64,000 bases of DNA from Cordia subcordata (GCA_028554755.1 JAPTOF010000017.1:1922001-1986000), one strand, 5' to 3'; numbered from the stretch's first letter, positions 10,950 to 23,968 are shown. The notes: generated from the letters alone by a model not told the origin. Program-made: numbers and translations.

Positions 10950-12490
10950 TGAATTAAATTCACTTGTAAAGCGTAAAGTTTTTGGACCTATAGTCCAAAC
11001 ACTTGAAAATGTAAGGCATGTAGGCTATAAGTGAGTATTCGTGCAAAAACGAAATAAAAATAATGAAATTGTGAGATATAAAGCACAACTTGTAGCACAA
11101 AGTTTTTTTTACAAAGGCCGAGAATTGATTATTAGAAGACATATTCTTTTGTAGTGGACGCAATTACATTTAGCTATTTAATTAGCCTAGTAATTTTTGA
11201 AAAACTTCATATGCGTCTTATGGATGTAGTGACAGCATATTTATATGAGTAACTTGATAATGATATTTATATGAAAGTCCTTGAAGGACTAAAAATGCCT
11301 AAAGCATATAGATCAAATTCCCTGGAAATGTACCCCATCGAATTGCAAAGATCTTTGTATGGATTGAAACAATTTGGACAAATGTGGTACAATCGTCTAG
11401 GTACATACCTTCTAAAGAAAGATATGTTGATAGTTCTATAAGCCCATGTGTTTTTATTAAAAAATAAAGAAATGGGTTTGTTATTATTGCTATATATGTT
11501 GATGATTTAAATCTCATAAGGACTGCTGAAGAACTTACAACAGCAGTTACATGTTTAATTAAAGAATTTGAGATGAAAGATATTGGAAAAACTAAATTTT
11601 GTCTTGGCTAACAAATTGAGCATTTGTCAAGTGAAATCTTAGTCTACCAAAAGACTTATACTGAAAAAGTCTTGAAGAGATTTAATATGGACAAAGCTTA
11701 TCCTTTGAGCAACCCGATGGTGGTCCAATCTCTTGAAATACAAAAGGACCCTTTCATCCTAGAGAAGATAATGAAGAAAATTTTGCTCCTAAAGCACCAT
11801 ATCTTACTACCATTGGTATATTGATATATCTTGCTAACAATACACGTCATGATATTGCTTTTGTTATGAATCTATTAGCAAGATTTAGTGCTGAACTAAC
11901 ACGAAGACATTGGATTAGTGGTAAACATATATTTCGTTATCTTTGTGGAACAACAAATATGGGATTATTATATTCAAAGCATACACAACCTGAATTAATT
12001 GGATATGCAGATGTTAGATATTTATCTGACCTGCATAAAGGATAATCTCAAACTGGGTATCTCTTCACATATGGTGGTATTGCTATTTCTTGGCATTTAA
12101 CAAAACAAACTATTGCTGCTATCTCCTCAAATCATGCTAAAATACTTGCATTGCATGAGGCAAGCCAATAATATGTGTGGTTAAGGTCTTTAACTTAACA
12201 TATTGAAGGAGAATGTAACATTTCAACTAACAAAAGAGGATTAACTGCATTATATAAAGACAATGCTGCATGTATTACTCAAGTTAAAGGACGCTGCATC
12301 AAGGGTGACAGAACTAAGTATATTTTACCATAGTTCTTCTTTACACATGAACTCCAAAAGAAATGTGAGATTGATGTTTGACAAATTCACTTAAGTGAGA
12401 ATTTAGCTAACTTATTTACAAAAGCATTGCCTATAACAACATTAGAGAAACTGGTGCACAAGATTGGCATGCAAAGACTAGAGATTACTT
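10950..12490 (+). pseudogene. element 1 reverse transcriptase-RNase H remnant
   Basis: Copia RT landmarks are present in order but split by stops: SLYGLKQFGQMWYNRL near 11350, YVDD at 11494-11505, then LARFSAELTRRHW and RYLCGTTNMGLLY near 11880-11970. RNase H pieces (GYADVRYLSDLHKG) follow near 12000, continuing to about 12480. At least four in-frame stops or shifts are visible. Confidence 0.75.
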
Positions 12491-12715
12491 TTGATTGCCT
12501 TTATGAAGGGAAGAATCATGCACACTGTATTCTTTTTCCCTTTGCTTAGGTTTTCTCCCACTGGATTTTCCTAATAAGGTTTTTAATGAGGTAGTCACAA
12601 AGCGCTTAAAGAATAGTATACTATTTTTCTTTCATTAGTATTTTTTCCTGATGGGTTCTGTCCTAGTAAGGTTTTAACGAGACCTATTTTCAAAAGATGA
12701 ATATACAAGGGGGAG

Positions 12716-12982
12716 TGTTATGAAATTATCAATATATATGGATATTCATCATGATATGAGTTATCATATATGAGATATGATTATCTTTATCTCTACAGAA
12801 ATAGAGTTGGGTTAGAAGTATATGCTTATCTAACTGCTTCTATATTGCCCCTGTAAATGGGGCCCTTCGCATTGTATTTTTTCACACTTCAGTATAAAAG
12901 TTCTCTCCTTTCTTATAATATTTTCTCTCTTCTTTATTTAATTTCTTTAGTTTAGCTTTATAATCCTTAATTAGTTTCTTAA
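12716..12982 (+). repeat. element 1, 3' LTR
   Basis: Starts TGTTATGAAATT directly after the purine tract. It aligns along its length with 7180-7452, but its end reads TTTCTTA where the 5' copy has TTTCACA. Copy B of the duplicated segment begins within a few bases. Confidence 0.8.
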
Positions 12983-13507
12983 TAAGAAGGATTTTTTTGA
13001 TTCATGGGGCAACGCTTTTAAGTTAAAATAACTTTAATTTTGGGCCCAATTAATTCAAAAAATAGTTATACTTAATTCGATATGCCTCTTGTCTATCGTA
13101 ATTGAGATTTTGATCGCAATTAATTTAAAAAGAGTTTTGGTTAATTGAAGAAACTGATTTAGTATGATTAAAACCAATTATGCATAAATAATGCACCCTC
13201 ATAATTTTGAACAGTTCCTTCTGAGGTTTGTATAACCTAAGTTAAATGGTCATTTTAGGAACAACTTTTTCTGCTATCCATATTTTTGGAAAAGTTGTTT
13301 CATCCCATTTAATAGATCTTCTAGTACTTAACTTGGATCTATTAAAATTAGTGTCAAAATAATTGTTTCATTTTGATTTGTATTCAAAGTCCTACATCAA
13401 GGATTCAAAGTATAAAGTGTTTATAATATACTCTATAGTAGTTACATATAACTTCTGTTCTAGAAGCATAACTATAACCATATGTCTTAACATGTAATGT
13501 TAATGTA

Positions 13508-13930
13508 TCAAGTTGACATCTCATAAAGATAATTGCAAGTTTGGATATGCATTAAAATAAATTTTGGATATGCATTAAAATAAATTAGACCATGGGCAAG
13601 ACTAGATTCTATAATTCCAATCAAAGATTGTTTCCAATTAAGATTACACGCATCTTGTAAAACTACCGTGAAACTTTTAAGCAAGCTAGACAATGTTAAT
13701 GGTTTGAATGCAACTTGAACAAGTCCTATGTGAAGGAACTTATAAGTATATGTGTATGCAGCAGTATCATCTTAAGATAGTAATTTAATTCTCAATTCCT
13801 TACTATGAATAGGAACATATTCCTTTGTCATTTTTACAACTTGTTTTAGTCCAAGTTTTCCAAAGAACCAACAGAATATATTAATATGGGTTCAATTTTT
13901 AGAATTATCCATTTATTAAGCAGAACCAAA
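13508..13930 (-). pseudogene. endogenous pararetrovirus movement-protein fragment (copy B)
   Basis: The minus strand is homologous to 5951-6247. It keeps the part downstream of the LHIGL region better than copy A does: SLIGIIESSLAHG and YFNAYP are readable near 13560-13640. Stops and shifts break the upstream part (13694-13930). No intact domain remains in either copy. Confidence 0.6.
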
Positions 13931-14051
13931 TTTGAGGAATATTATACTATTTCTTTTCATTATTTTTAACTGTATTTTTATTTTTCCTAAATATATTCAG
14001 CACTTTCGAAACAAGGATGGACTGTAGTAACTACTACATATTATTAGTCAT

Positions 14052-14064
14052 GGCTCTAATACCA
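14052..14064 (-). other. tRNA-Met-type primer binding site, pararetrovirus fragment B
   Basis: Minus strand TGGTATTAGAGCC, identical to the site at 6370-6382 and in the same place relative to the movement-protein fragment. Confidence 0.6.
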
Positions 14065-14094
14065 AAAGCTAACAGAAAAAAGACAGTGAGGACA

Positions 14095-14215
14095 AGAAAA
14101 AAGAAAAGAACAAAGAAAAAAGAGTGAGAAATAGAAACCACTTGTGTGTTATAAAAGTGGAAAAATAGGGCATTACTTTAATAGATGTAGAATGCAAAAG
14201 AAAATTAATGAAATT
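14095..14215 (+). pseudogene. endogenous pararetrovirus coat-protein zinc-knuckle fragment (copy B)
   Basis: A basic run is followed by CYKSGKIGHYFNRC at about 14147-14188. Here the second cysteine is serine while the histidine is kept, the reverse of the damage in copy A. The two copies therefore decayed independently after duplication. The piece again lies on the strand opposite the movement-protein fragment. Confidence 0.5.
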
Positions 14216-14730
14216 AATATAAAGGAAGAACACAAACATACATACATACTCCTCTAATAGCATACAGTCTCTCCATTCTCTCTCTTCATTCTTGAGATCG
14301 AGACTCTTTGTTGAGGTCAACGGTGCCCCAAACCTACCCTAATTAGTGCTGTAAAGGACAAAAGTGGACAGACATGAATGAGGATCACGACATCATCCAC
14401 TGGAGCCAATTCAACAAAGACAATGGCTTCAATCTTGGAGAGAACGTCACCTTCAGTCACAAAGCCCCAGATCTAAACCCTCAACCTTTACGCCGGTAAG
14501 TACAAATCAATCCTAGCTATTATATCCAAGATTTGTGAGATCTTCATGCCTACTTTGAGCTCGACAATGACTAAGCGCAAATCATCTCCTGGCTAAAATC
14601 TGAAGAAAGCATGATGCAAAAGATGATAAGAAAAGAAGTGAGGCTTTTAGAAATACTGTGGTGAAGCATATTCGCATAAGCAAGATTGAGTAGTGTTTTG
14701 TTCATCTTGTGATATCATAGTGAAAAGTGC

Positions 14731-16390
14731 TTATGAGAATGGCTTACTTTAAATTTCATTGCTTTTTGCTCACTAAGAAAAAAATAGTACTAATGATGAG
14801 GATGATGATGGGCTAAAGAAAGGAAAAAAAACTTTGGTCTTGTAGAATTCTCCAATTACAGAAAAAGAAAATAATTTTAGGGTAGCGTACAGTTGTGATA
14901 GAGAGAAATCTCATGTTGGTAGAAAATTTGAAAAAATGAAGAGTAAATCAATTTGAAAAAAGAGTAGACAAATATGAAAATAGTGGAGAATTTGGCAAAA
15001 GAGGAGTTTCTTTCTTTCTTTCTTTCTTTTTTTTTTTTTAAAAAAAATTGTGAAGATAGCATTAATAGGTTGTGAATATGTTGTTTATGTGAACGTATCG
15101 AATAAAGGTTATGAACATGTCATTTGTCAATTGTGAACATCTAGTGTAGGTAGTGAATAATGAAATTTATGAACATATCGTATAAAAACAGTGAACAATT
15201 AAAAATTTTGAACACAAAGAATTAAAATAGTTAAAATTATGAACATATACTATGAAATATATAAATAATTAAAAATTATGAACATATAGCATAAAAATTA
15301 TGAATGTAGATCTAAAAATTGTGAATGTCAAAAACTATGAACGTATAAAAATTGTGAACATATGAAAATTTTAAACATGTAGTATAAAAAATATGAATAT
15401 ATAGTATAAAAATTGTGAATGAATAAAATATATTTTTTTGACAATAATTTTTATTTTTTGAAATTTAAAAATAAAATGTAAAAGAAAATAAAATTAAACT
15501 AAAAGAAAAATTCTTAAACTTTTCTACCTTTTTCTCTTTCTTACTTAGCTTTTCATTTGCTTCTTAAAGGAGGTGCATCGTTGATTGTGTTGATTTTTTC
15601 TTTTTGGGTACAACGCGTGTCTCACATGCAAAAGGTGCATTGCCCTCTATGGGTGCAACATAGTTTAGATGTATGATATCCATTTTGTCAATTATGAGAT
15701 AAAATCATACGATTATTTTATGCATTTTAATGTAGTGTATGACAATTTTTTTTTTCTTAAGGTGGCTATGGGCTTATTTTTCATGTGTGTTATTGCATTT
15801 TGATATATCAATTATAGTAATTGTTTTATAGAATTAACTGGCCTTGCGAACCCTACCTTCTCTTTAATATTTTGTTTTATTTTCCTTTTTCTAAGTATAT
15901 CCCCTCCGTTAAAAAGAGATCATCTTATTTAATATAATTAGTAGAAATAGGGTAATGATGCTAAAAGAAAGAAGACCAAAGAGTTCCAAGGTCTAGGCCA
16001 TCTAGGATTATTACATATTAAAACATAATAATTTAGTTTGCATGATAGAATGGCTAATGATAACTTTAGCAGGAGACACTAGGAAAGCCTATAACCATTC
16101 ACATGTGATGCATGTTTCTTTTTATTGTTCATTTATTACTTGCAATGGATTAATTAATCACTTGGCTATGAAATAAAACAAGCTGATAACACTCAAATCC
16201 TCTAAAATTATTAGGTTCAAAAAGAAATTTTGACATGGAGAAAAATGAATTTATCTCACTAACTTTAAATGCTCCCACTTCTCTCTACATTGACCACTAC
16301 CAACCACCATTGACCATTATCATGCATTCTTTCAACGACTACTTCCACCATGCCTAAGAAGAAAAACATGCAACATTTACTAAGAAAGGT
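14731..16390. repeat. AT-rich spacer with TTTC microsatellite and degenerate GAACATAT array
   Basis: At 15006-15040 there is a TTTC run followed by a T run. From about 15060 to 15430 a loose tandem array repeats a 20-30 base theme of AAAAATTGTGAACATATAGTAT with many changes. From 15430 to 16390 I see only AT-rich sequence with no supported gene. Confidence 0.5.
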
Positions 16391-17188
16391 GTTCAATTGA
16401 ATGCTTCAAATGCAAAAAATGAATATGAAGTTCTGGAAACTCTCTCTCCTTCAATGGTTGAACACTTATCTTATTCTACTATGAATGAAGAAGAATTTTC
16501 ATCCAATTCTAGCTTGGAGCTCAAGATGGCCTATGATACCATTTGTAATATGGGATTTAAACCATCTCCTTCTTCATTTAAAGAGCTTGGTGTTTATCCA
16601 AACATGGATAGAATTGCAAACGAAGCTAAGCAGCACAGTTCTTCTTCACCTTCATGGTTCAGACACTTGAAGATAACTACAAAAACTCTAAGGCACAACT
16701 TGTCTAAATGCCTAATCATAAGAGTTTGAGAAAGGCAAGCTGTAAAACTTAGAATGAAGGTCAAGATAAGCTACAATTCGACTTGAAATGAATACAACAA
16801 TGGCTTCCAACTCCAGCTCGCTTGGAAGAACTACCCTCCACCCGAGGAATATGGATCTCATTTTGATCTTCCTTGTACGGACAATAATATTCCATCCTCA
16901 AAATCTGGTTTCCAATAAAAAAATTCAATTGAGAATGTGTTTATTTCAAGGATAAATAGCTTGGGTAAGGAGGTTGAGGGAAAAAGGTTAATATCCAATA
17001 GTCTTTTGGCACAACTAGCTAGAAATGTCCTATCAGCAGATGCTTTTGTTGCAAAATTCAGCAATTTTCCTACTACTTTAATCCAAAATACAACAACTCA
17101 GCACTCTTTCACCTGCTTGGTCAACTCAAAAGCATTATCCTCAATTGATTTGTCCTTATTGAATCAGCAAAAGTCAGCTACAAACTAG
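16391..17188 (+). other. weak open stretches, unrecognised
   Basis: Plus-strand frames 16397-16729 (starting at a TTG) and 16937-17188 are open but separated by stops. They show no domain I know. The Ser-rich composition and polarity could reflect a decayed gene, but there is no conserved motif or clear splice site. Confidence 0.2.
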
Positions 17189-18458
17189 CTAAATACACAA
17201 ACCAAAAGTTGAAATCCAACATCTCGATCTATTCAAAATATGATTTTGTACAAGTAGGCTATTCATTGAAGCCTTTGCAAAAGTTAGAACATAGGGTTTT
17301 GTTTATCTCCTCGACTAGTTGCCTTTTTTTTGCTGATATGGATGCTTTGCCCCTATATCTCATGCCAACTCAACAAACTAGCCAAGTAAGACTTCTTTTC
17401 CTATGAGCTCAATATTCTATGTTAATGCAACAGCCAATTCATCATATATGGCTAGGCAAATTGTCGGGTTGTATGTCTTAAAGACCATTTGTATAGGATA
17501 TGGATCATTGTAAATATTTATGAGTTTTCTTACATATTTTATCTTCGGTATATGTATGTCATACAATTTGTAAAGGTCCAATGATATACATCAATGAGTT
17601 GGGTGCATAGTAAGACTAGACATGCAGTAGGTCCAAGTCTAGCTTTGGATGTATCATGAATGGGTTCGTAGTTGGATGATAATGTTGGATGTTTTATTGG
17701 GATAAGACTATAGCGGGCAAGTCTCTTTGATAGGATGATTTACCTAGGTCACTAAAGGGTCTATCTGGACATTGCTCTTAATGTATGAATCATGCATTGG
17801 ATAAGTCTACTATACAAATGTCCTCTATGAACCATATTATTGTAGATGACAAGATTCTCATAGCTTCCGAGTAACCAATGCTTTTAAGTTTGAGCATATG
17901 TGAATGAACTAGCAAAGTTAGAAAACAACACTTTAATGTACCATAAGAGATATCTCATTTTGAGTAGATCTTCTGCCTTGTATACTGGTGTTGTATCTTG
18001 ATTAGTCAGGACATGTATATGCAATAATTAAGTCTATGTGCCTTTGGCTTTGTCCACTTGTTCATTTAAATCTAGATCAAGTGATATTATCTTTCAAGGG
18101 TATATCAGTTTTTTGGCTTGTAGGTTGTTCCCTAGATCAAGAGATCCATCACTAGTAGATGATTATTCTTTAGACTACAGATTTCGAGGTTTAAGATGTG
18201 GTCTTGGAGGTGATGGTACAAGTAAGGACCGACCTTGACTATGGGTATACATAGAGGGGTGTTTTGGTCATGTTGCTCAGTTGGTCAAAGATATGGGTCA
18301 TTTTATATGATAAGCTTTTGCTTACCCAGTGCTTATCTTTGGAGTGTGGTTACAGTCTTCTAGTGGAAATAAACTAAGGTCAACATGGTCCTAGTGTCGC
18401 CATAGTGGTGGTAAGGGCATTTTAGTAATTTTAGGAGCCAAGGGTAATTATGTCTTTT
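17189..18458. other. no gene seen
   Basis: About 1.3 kb of moderately AT-rich sequence, with a retroelement-leader-like feel around 17460-17900. No LTR pair, domain or RNA gene can be supported. Confidence 0.3.
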
Positions 18459-18945
18459 AGAGGGTGTTTTGTTTGGCTTTTCTTTTCTTTTTTTTGGTCA
18501 AACCTACTTAAACCTCAATTTCAGCTACTAGACATGTCCTTTTTTCTTAAATAAAAAAGTGCTTTTTGAAGTGGTTTTAAGTAAAAATTAAAAAGCTGCC
18601 CACCTCCAACTTTTACTTTTTATGGCTTTAAGTAATTTGAAAAAAAAATCATGTTTGACCAAATCATTTACTATCTTATCCTAGCTTTTTTATTTTTATT
18701 ACTAAAATATCTTTACTCTTTTATGTTATACTTACCTTTTAAATTCTATTTTCTTGTCCTTAATAGTTATTTTAACAATATAAGTTACTTTTCCAACCCA
18801 CTTTAACCAAACATGTACATACTTATTTTTATAATTATAACTTTTATTCAAACACGTAACTACTTAAAGTTGAGAATATAACAAAGCTGCTTAAATCCAA
18901 AAATACTTCAAGTAACTTTTTGATAAGCCAATCCATAGACTCTCT
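18459..18945. mobile_element. MITE-like element, about 487 bp
   Basis: The ends form an inverted repeat: the left end (AGAGGGTGTTTTGTTTGGCTT) and the reverse complement of the right end (AGAGAGTCTATGGATTGGCTT) agree at about 19 of 24 positions. The interior is AT-rich and non-coding. I could not find a clean target duplication, so the superfamily is not assigned. Confidence 0.5.
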
Positions 18946-19419
18946 TTGTCCCTCTACTAGTCATATTCAATTGCATGTAATTAATTGAGGAAGACTAATT
19001 ATATGGGTCGCTTGATCAAGATATAAGTTAGGACTAGGAAAATGATTTTCTAATCTAAATTTTCCTAATTTAACTTTTGGGCATCTTACTAGGACAAGCG
19101 GGTCTGACATGGATCTAAATATTTTGTGAGTGAGAGGATGGAATATTTTGGGTGTCCTCATATTCATAGGGAAAATTCCAATTCTAGAAATGAAAAGGAG
19201 GTGCATTATTGGCAATAACAATAGTCTTAACTCCTCACCTTTTTAGGGTTGCCAAATATTATAAATGGTTGCAATATAACACCCAAATAAGCCTTATTTG
19301 CATTTTCCTCTTTGGGTGGATAGGAATTTCAGATAGTGCACCAAAAACACACATTAGCTTTAGTAAATCCTCAATTAAACTCCTATTTTGCATGTCCATT
19401 ATATAACACATTACATCAT

Positions 19420-19882
19420 AGCAATTGAATGTTGATCATAGCAGAGAAGATCAATTGAGGGCGTTACAATTTTACGAAACAAAGAGGCTATTACCAACAT
19501 ATTCATGCTCCAAGTGTGACACTTTTTTCTCTTGCCTTTTACGTTATTTATATGTTGTGCTTATATGTGTAATATGTGTTTTTGTTGCTATCTTCCACTA
19601 CCATGTTGATTAGTTGTTTTAATATGTTTTAAAACATGATAATCAATGGAAAATGGTATTAGCAACCTGATGCAACACAACTGGCTTTCTCATTGCACGA
19701 CTTGCATGGAAATTTTCCAAGCCAAATCATGAAGGAAAATGGCAACAACAATTACAATGCAAGCTTTCTTCCTTCTTATGGCCATATGCAAAAACCAGCT
19801 TGGACCTTCAACATGGATTGACAAGACACATTCATTGGTAACCTTACTTACTCTCTTAAGCTTGATTTGCATGAACCTTTTT
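19420..19882. repeat. left part of DUF4283-type repeat, interrupted by element 2
   Basis: 19510-19882 is homologous to about 33750-34118 (for example CATTGCACGA, TTTTCCAAGCCAAA, AGCTTGATTTGCATGAACC). The match stops exactly at the start of element 2 and resumes at 26866. Confidence 0.75.
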
Positions 19883-20841
19883 TTAGCAATATAATTGAAA
19901 TAAACAGAAAACAAATATACGAAATATAAATAAACTGGAGATGGTATGAGAATTGAAATATCAAATTGGAAATAGACAACATATATGCCAAAAATATGAA
20001 CATAAACAGGACCAGTCGAGGCTAAAAAATATCGATCTCTTTAAGAGATTTACGCCTTCTCCACTAGGTGCCAAAGGTTATAGCATATCCCTCTCAGGAT
20101 ACAACAACTATACCTCTTATATGTGGTAGCACGCCAATCCAAGAGCTTGCAAATAGGAAGTGGTAGAGCTCTCTCTGTGTTATGCTCAAAAGAAAACTAG
20201 GAGAATGAGAAGTATGCACTACGCAAGGAGATGCTATTCAGAATTTTATATCTTATTGCCTACTGGAAGTTGTTATTTATAGAGGAGCTAGGAAGAGTAA
20301 TAAGATAATATCTCATTTAATGGGGCAATAAAATTGTCCCTCTAATAGTCCAAAAACATCTAGAAAATAAGCAAAATTGCTCCAACATTCTGGAAAGCTA
20401 AGTGATTGAGAATTTGCCTAAAAAAATTAATTCGGAGCACAAAGGCCCAGATTGGCCGATCATGCCGTGTGGGCGAGCGCATGAGCACATGGTGGTCTTA
20501 AACACCATGCCTATTATGTATAGTCTTCCCTCCACTTGCCTTGTTGGCATAACCCATAAAGGAACCTATATATAAAGTAAGCAAAGTTTTATTGTTTTTC
20601 CAATTTGGGATTCAGTCCCACACATAACCAAACCCAACAACCAACTTAGTACAAAATTTTACTTTGGTTGCTAATTTCTCATTCACCGTAAGTCAGTTTT
20701 TCAGATGTAAATATATATGGTCATTACTTGGAACAAGGAATGTAACGATACCAATGACTGACCCATTTGACATATGGGACCTAGCTTAAAAATTGAGTGA
20801 ATATAGGTTTGACTTAACATCAAAAACCAACCGAACTAACA
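19883..20841 (-). repeat. element 2, 3' LTR (left copy)
   Basis: Aligns end to end with 25922-26865: TTAGCAATATAATTG at the left, AACTAACA at the right (TGTTAGTT on the minus strand). The two copies differ at many sites including small indels, so the insertion is fairly old. Confidence 0.8.
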
Positions 20842-21546
20842 TTCCTTTACATGAATGACAATTAGTTGACCATTATGCCTGCAAATGCAAATGTAAGAGA
20901 GAGTTCGAAGAGATACATTGCCTCAAGATAGGTAGCTTTTGTCTTTGAACCTTTCTTTGTGAATCCCATTAGATTTACTCACTGATCAGTGGACTAAATG
21001 TCTTGAACTATTCAGCTTTAGTGTAAACCAAGACAACAGCACACTCACAACATCTCTTAGTATACTTTCAATTCTCATGGTTGTGCCCATTTCGGCCTTG
21101 AACAACTCCCGGTATTCATGAGTACTTAGAGAATTCAACCTTCAATTCTCATAGAAGCAGCCCCTCTTGACTCATATAGGTAATTCTTCGTAAAGAGTAG
21201 CTTATTATACCCCACTTCGTCTTCCCAAGCTAAGAGAATCATTAAAAGCTAAGGTTATCCTGAAACGTGCAGGCTGTACTATTTGCTTGCCATAAGAATA
21301 GATGGGGAGGTCTATGCTCTGTAGTGCTCGAGTAGAGTCACACATAATCTAGTTTTCCTTTTGAACCAAGATTCAGGGATTTGTCAACAAGGTAGGGTTG
21401 ACAATTATGGTGACGCTTTAGTTACTTTATAGGCTTAAGACCCATTCAACTCGACAACTTAAGAACTTGTTCTCTGTTTACACCTTTGGTGGCGGATCCA
21501 TAATGTTGTCCTTAGATTTTACATAGTCTAGAGTGATAACCCCATT

Positions 21547-22264
21547 TTAGTGCAAATGCTTAACAATGTGATGTCTAGAATGTATATGCCTAGGCTTACT
21601 ATTATACATGAAACTTTGTGCCCTGCCAATCATTAATTGACTATTACAGTGGATACTGATAGCAGTCATAGGTTTTGACCAACACAGAATATTTTCTAAG
21701 AATTGTCGAAGCCATTCTGCTTCTTTCCCAGCTTTGTCCAAAGCTAGAAATTCAAACTCCATAGTGGATTTGGCTATACATGTCTGCTTAGTCAATTTCC
21801 AAGACACCACTGCACCTGCTAAAGTAAAGACATATTCACTTATGGTTCTCGAGTCTTTTGTGTTAGATGTCTAATGGTATCACTATACCCTTCAAGTACC
21901 ACTGGAAATCTAGTATAGTGTAATGTGTAGTTCTTGGTGTATCTCAAGTATCTTAGACCTTGGCTAGTGCAATCCAATGTTCTTGACTTGGATTACTAAT
22001 GTATTTACTTGGCCTATTCACTGCAGAGGCTATGTCAGATCTTGTAAAATTCATCATGTACATTAGACTCCCTATATTCTGGGAATACTCTAATTGAGAT
22101 ACCCCTTCACCCGTATTTTTCCTCAGATGTACACTTTCATCTATAGGAGTCTTCTCAATCCTGTTGTCACCTTTATTAAATTTGTCCAGTATTTTGTCAA
22201 TGTAATGAGACTGAGACAAGGCTAGACCATCTGGTGTCTTAGTGATTTTTATACCTAGGATCAC
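21547..22264 (-). pseudogene. element 2 RT end and RNase H remnant
   Basis: The frame 21953-22264 holds LGIKITKTPDGLALSQSHYI and GSLMYMMNFTRSDIA, the end of copia RT. 21547-21810 holds a damaged RNase H (KSTMEFEFLALDKAGKEAEW, where families usually have STxEAEYxA). A stop-rich gap separates them. Confidence 0.75.
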
Positions 22265-22283
22265 GCTGCTACACCCATGTCCT

Positions 22284-22838
22284 TCATTTCAAAGTTTGGA
22301 AGAGCATCTTCTTTGTAAACACAATTGCTTCATTTTTTTTCTTGATAATAAGCTTGTTGTCTACATAAAGGCAAACAATGACAAAATTCTGATTTGTGCC
22401 CTTCCAATAGACATACTTATCACATTCACTTGTGAGCATGACTTGATTAAATTTCTCATGACATTGCTTTGGTGCTTGTTTTAATCCATAAAAAGATTTT
22501 ACAAGCCTGCAAATTTTCTTCTTTTCACCTGGGACTACAAACCGTTCAGGTTGTTCCATATAAATCTCCTCTTTTAGATCCCTATTCAAGAAAGCTGTCT
22601 TCACATCTATTTGATAGACCTCCAAGTTATATTTAGCTGTAATAGCTATCAACATTCGAATGGATGTAATTATAGTAACCAGCGAATAAGTATCAAAGTA
22701 ATCTAGACCCTCATTTTGACTATAACCTTTTATAACCAAATGGGCCTTATACTTATCAATTGATCTATCAGCTTTGATCTTCCTCTTGAACATCCATTTG
22801 CACTCTAAGGGTTTATTTCTAGGAGGTAGATCCACCAA
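22284..22838 (-). pseudogene. element 2 reverse transcriptase
   Basis: Reading the minus strand, landmarks are CKWMFKRKIKADRSI, YQIDVKTAFLNRDL, EEIYMEQPERF, KSFYGLKQAPKQC and LYVDNKLII. The catalytic YVDD is YVDN at about 22341-22370, which would abolish metal binding, and PVVK is lost (SLVTI). It is an inactive copia RT. Confidence 0.8.
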
Positions 22839-23395
22839 TTCTCAAGTATGATTATGCATGATGGACTTAATCTCATTGTTGATTGCCTTTTACCAAAGAG
22901 GTACCTCAGGGATAGGCATAGCTTCCTTCAAGGTTCTTGGCTCACTTTCTAACATAAAAGTTATAAAGTCAGGCCTAAAAGATGTAGACATCCTAGCCTT
23001 TTTATTACGTCTAGGTTCGCCAGTTGTAGCCATTTTATATACATTTACATGGTTAGGGATTCTCTTAGAAGAACCTGGTTCAGAAGAATTTGGTTCTTGT
23101 GACCCTTTGTATGGAAATGTCATATCGAGAAAATTAGCATTATGAGATTCAATTATTGTATTCTCATGAATGTTAGAAATTTTTGACTTGTGTATGAGAA
23201 ATCTATACACAGCATTGTTTTACGCATACCCAATGAAAATATAGCCAACTATCTTTGGTCCTATTTTGACCATCTTAGGAGTTGGAATTCCTACCTTAGC
23301 TAGACAGTGCTATACCCTTAAATATTTGTAGAAAGGTGGTCGACTTTTTCACAGTTCGTATGATGTCTTTTCCAATTTCTTGTGGAGTACTTTAT

Positions 23396-23968
23396 TCAAA
23401 ACATTATTTGCAGTAAAAACTGCTTTCCCCACAAGTTCTGAGGTAGGCTAAAATTTATCAACAAGGCATTCATCATTTCTTTGAAAGTTCTATTTTTGCA
23501 TCCAACAACTCCATTTTGTTGTGAAAAATAAGGAGCTGTCGTTTGGTGTAATATCCCTTGTTCAACATAATAAGCTTCAAAAGGATATACATATTCTCCA
23601 TCCCTATCATTTCTCAAAGTTTTGATCTTCTTGCCTAGTTGATTTTCTACCTTAGCTTGGTATTGTTTAAAAGCATCCAAAGCCTCATATTTGGATCTAA
23701 GCAAGTATATATAGCAGTACCTTGTGTAGTCATCGATGAAAGTTATAAAATACTTTTTACTGCCTCTAGTTTGCACAAATTTTAGATCACAAATGTTGCT
23801 ATGAATTAACTTAAGAGGTTCTATGGTCCTTTCTATTGATTTGAAAGAAGTTCTAGTTAATTTTGATTCTACACAAACTTTACATTTTTTATAATTAGAA
23901 AATTCTACACCATAGATTAATTCCAATTTTACAACTATGCTTAGAGAATCAAAATTCACATGTACCAA
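23396..23968 (-). pseudogene. element 2 integrase
   Basis: The frame has CKVCVESKLTRTSF (end of the zinc finger), HSNICDLK, YFITFIDDYTRYCYIY, RNDRDGEY and QQNGVVGCKNRT. The first Asp of the catalytic triad is Asn (HSN) and the Glu of AER is Gly (VGCKNR), so it is catalytically dead. Confidence 0.8.

Larger units (their letters stand above)
7180..12982 (+). mobile_element. Ty1/copia LTR retrotransposon, element 1 (decayed)
   Basis: Two LTRs of about 270 bp (7180-7452 and 12716-12982) begin TGTTATGAAATT and flank gag, integrase, reverse transcriptase and RNase H remnants in copia order. The internal region starts with TTATTAGCACGAG, a plausible primer site, and ends with a purine tract ACAAGGGGGAG at 12705-12715. 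Every coding domain has stops and frameshifts. I find no target-site duplication. The LTRs differ at many sites, so the insertion is old. Confidence 0.85.
12985..14730. repeat. duplicated segment, copy B
   Basis: Same order of landmarks as 4671-7159, without the 731-bp MITE and without the ~100 bases preceding the zinc-knuckle piece in copy A. There is one local duplication of the phrase GGATATGCATTAAAATAAATT at about 13540-13585. It ends at CATAGTGAAAAG. Confidence 0.85.

Noticed and set aside
7180..14730. Calling segments A and B the LTRs of one giant element
   Set aside because: They do not begin TG or end CA, carry viral coding fragments, and lie outside a normal pair of 270-bp LTRs with its own copia genes.
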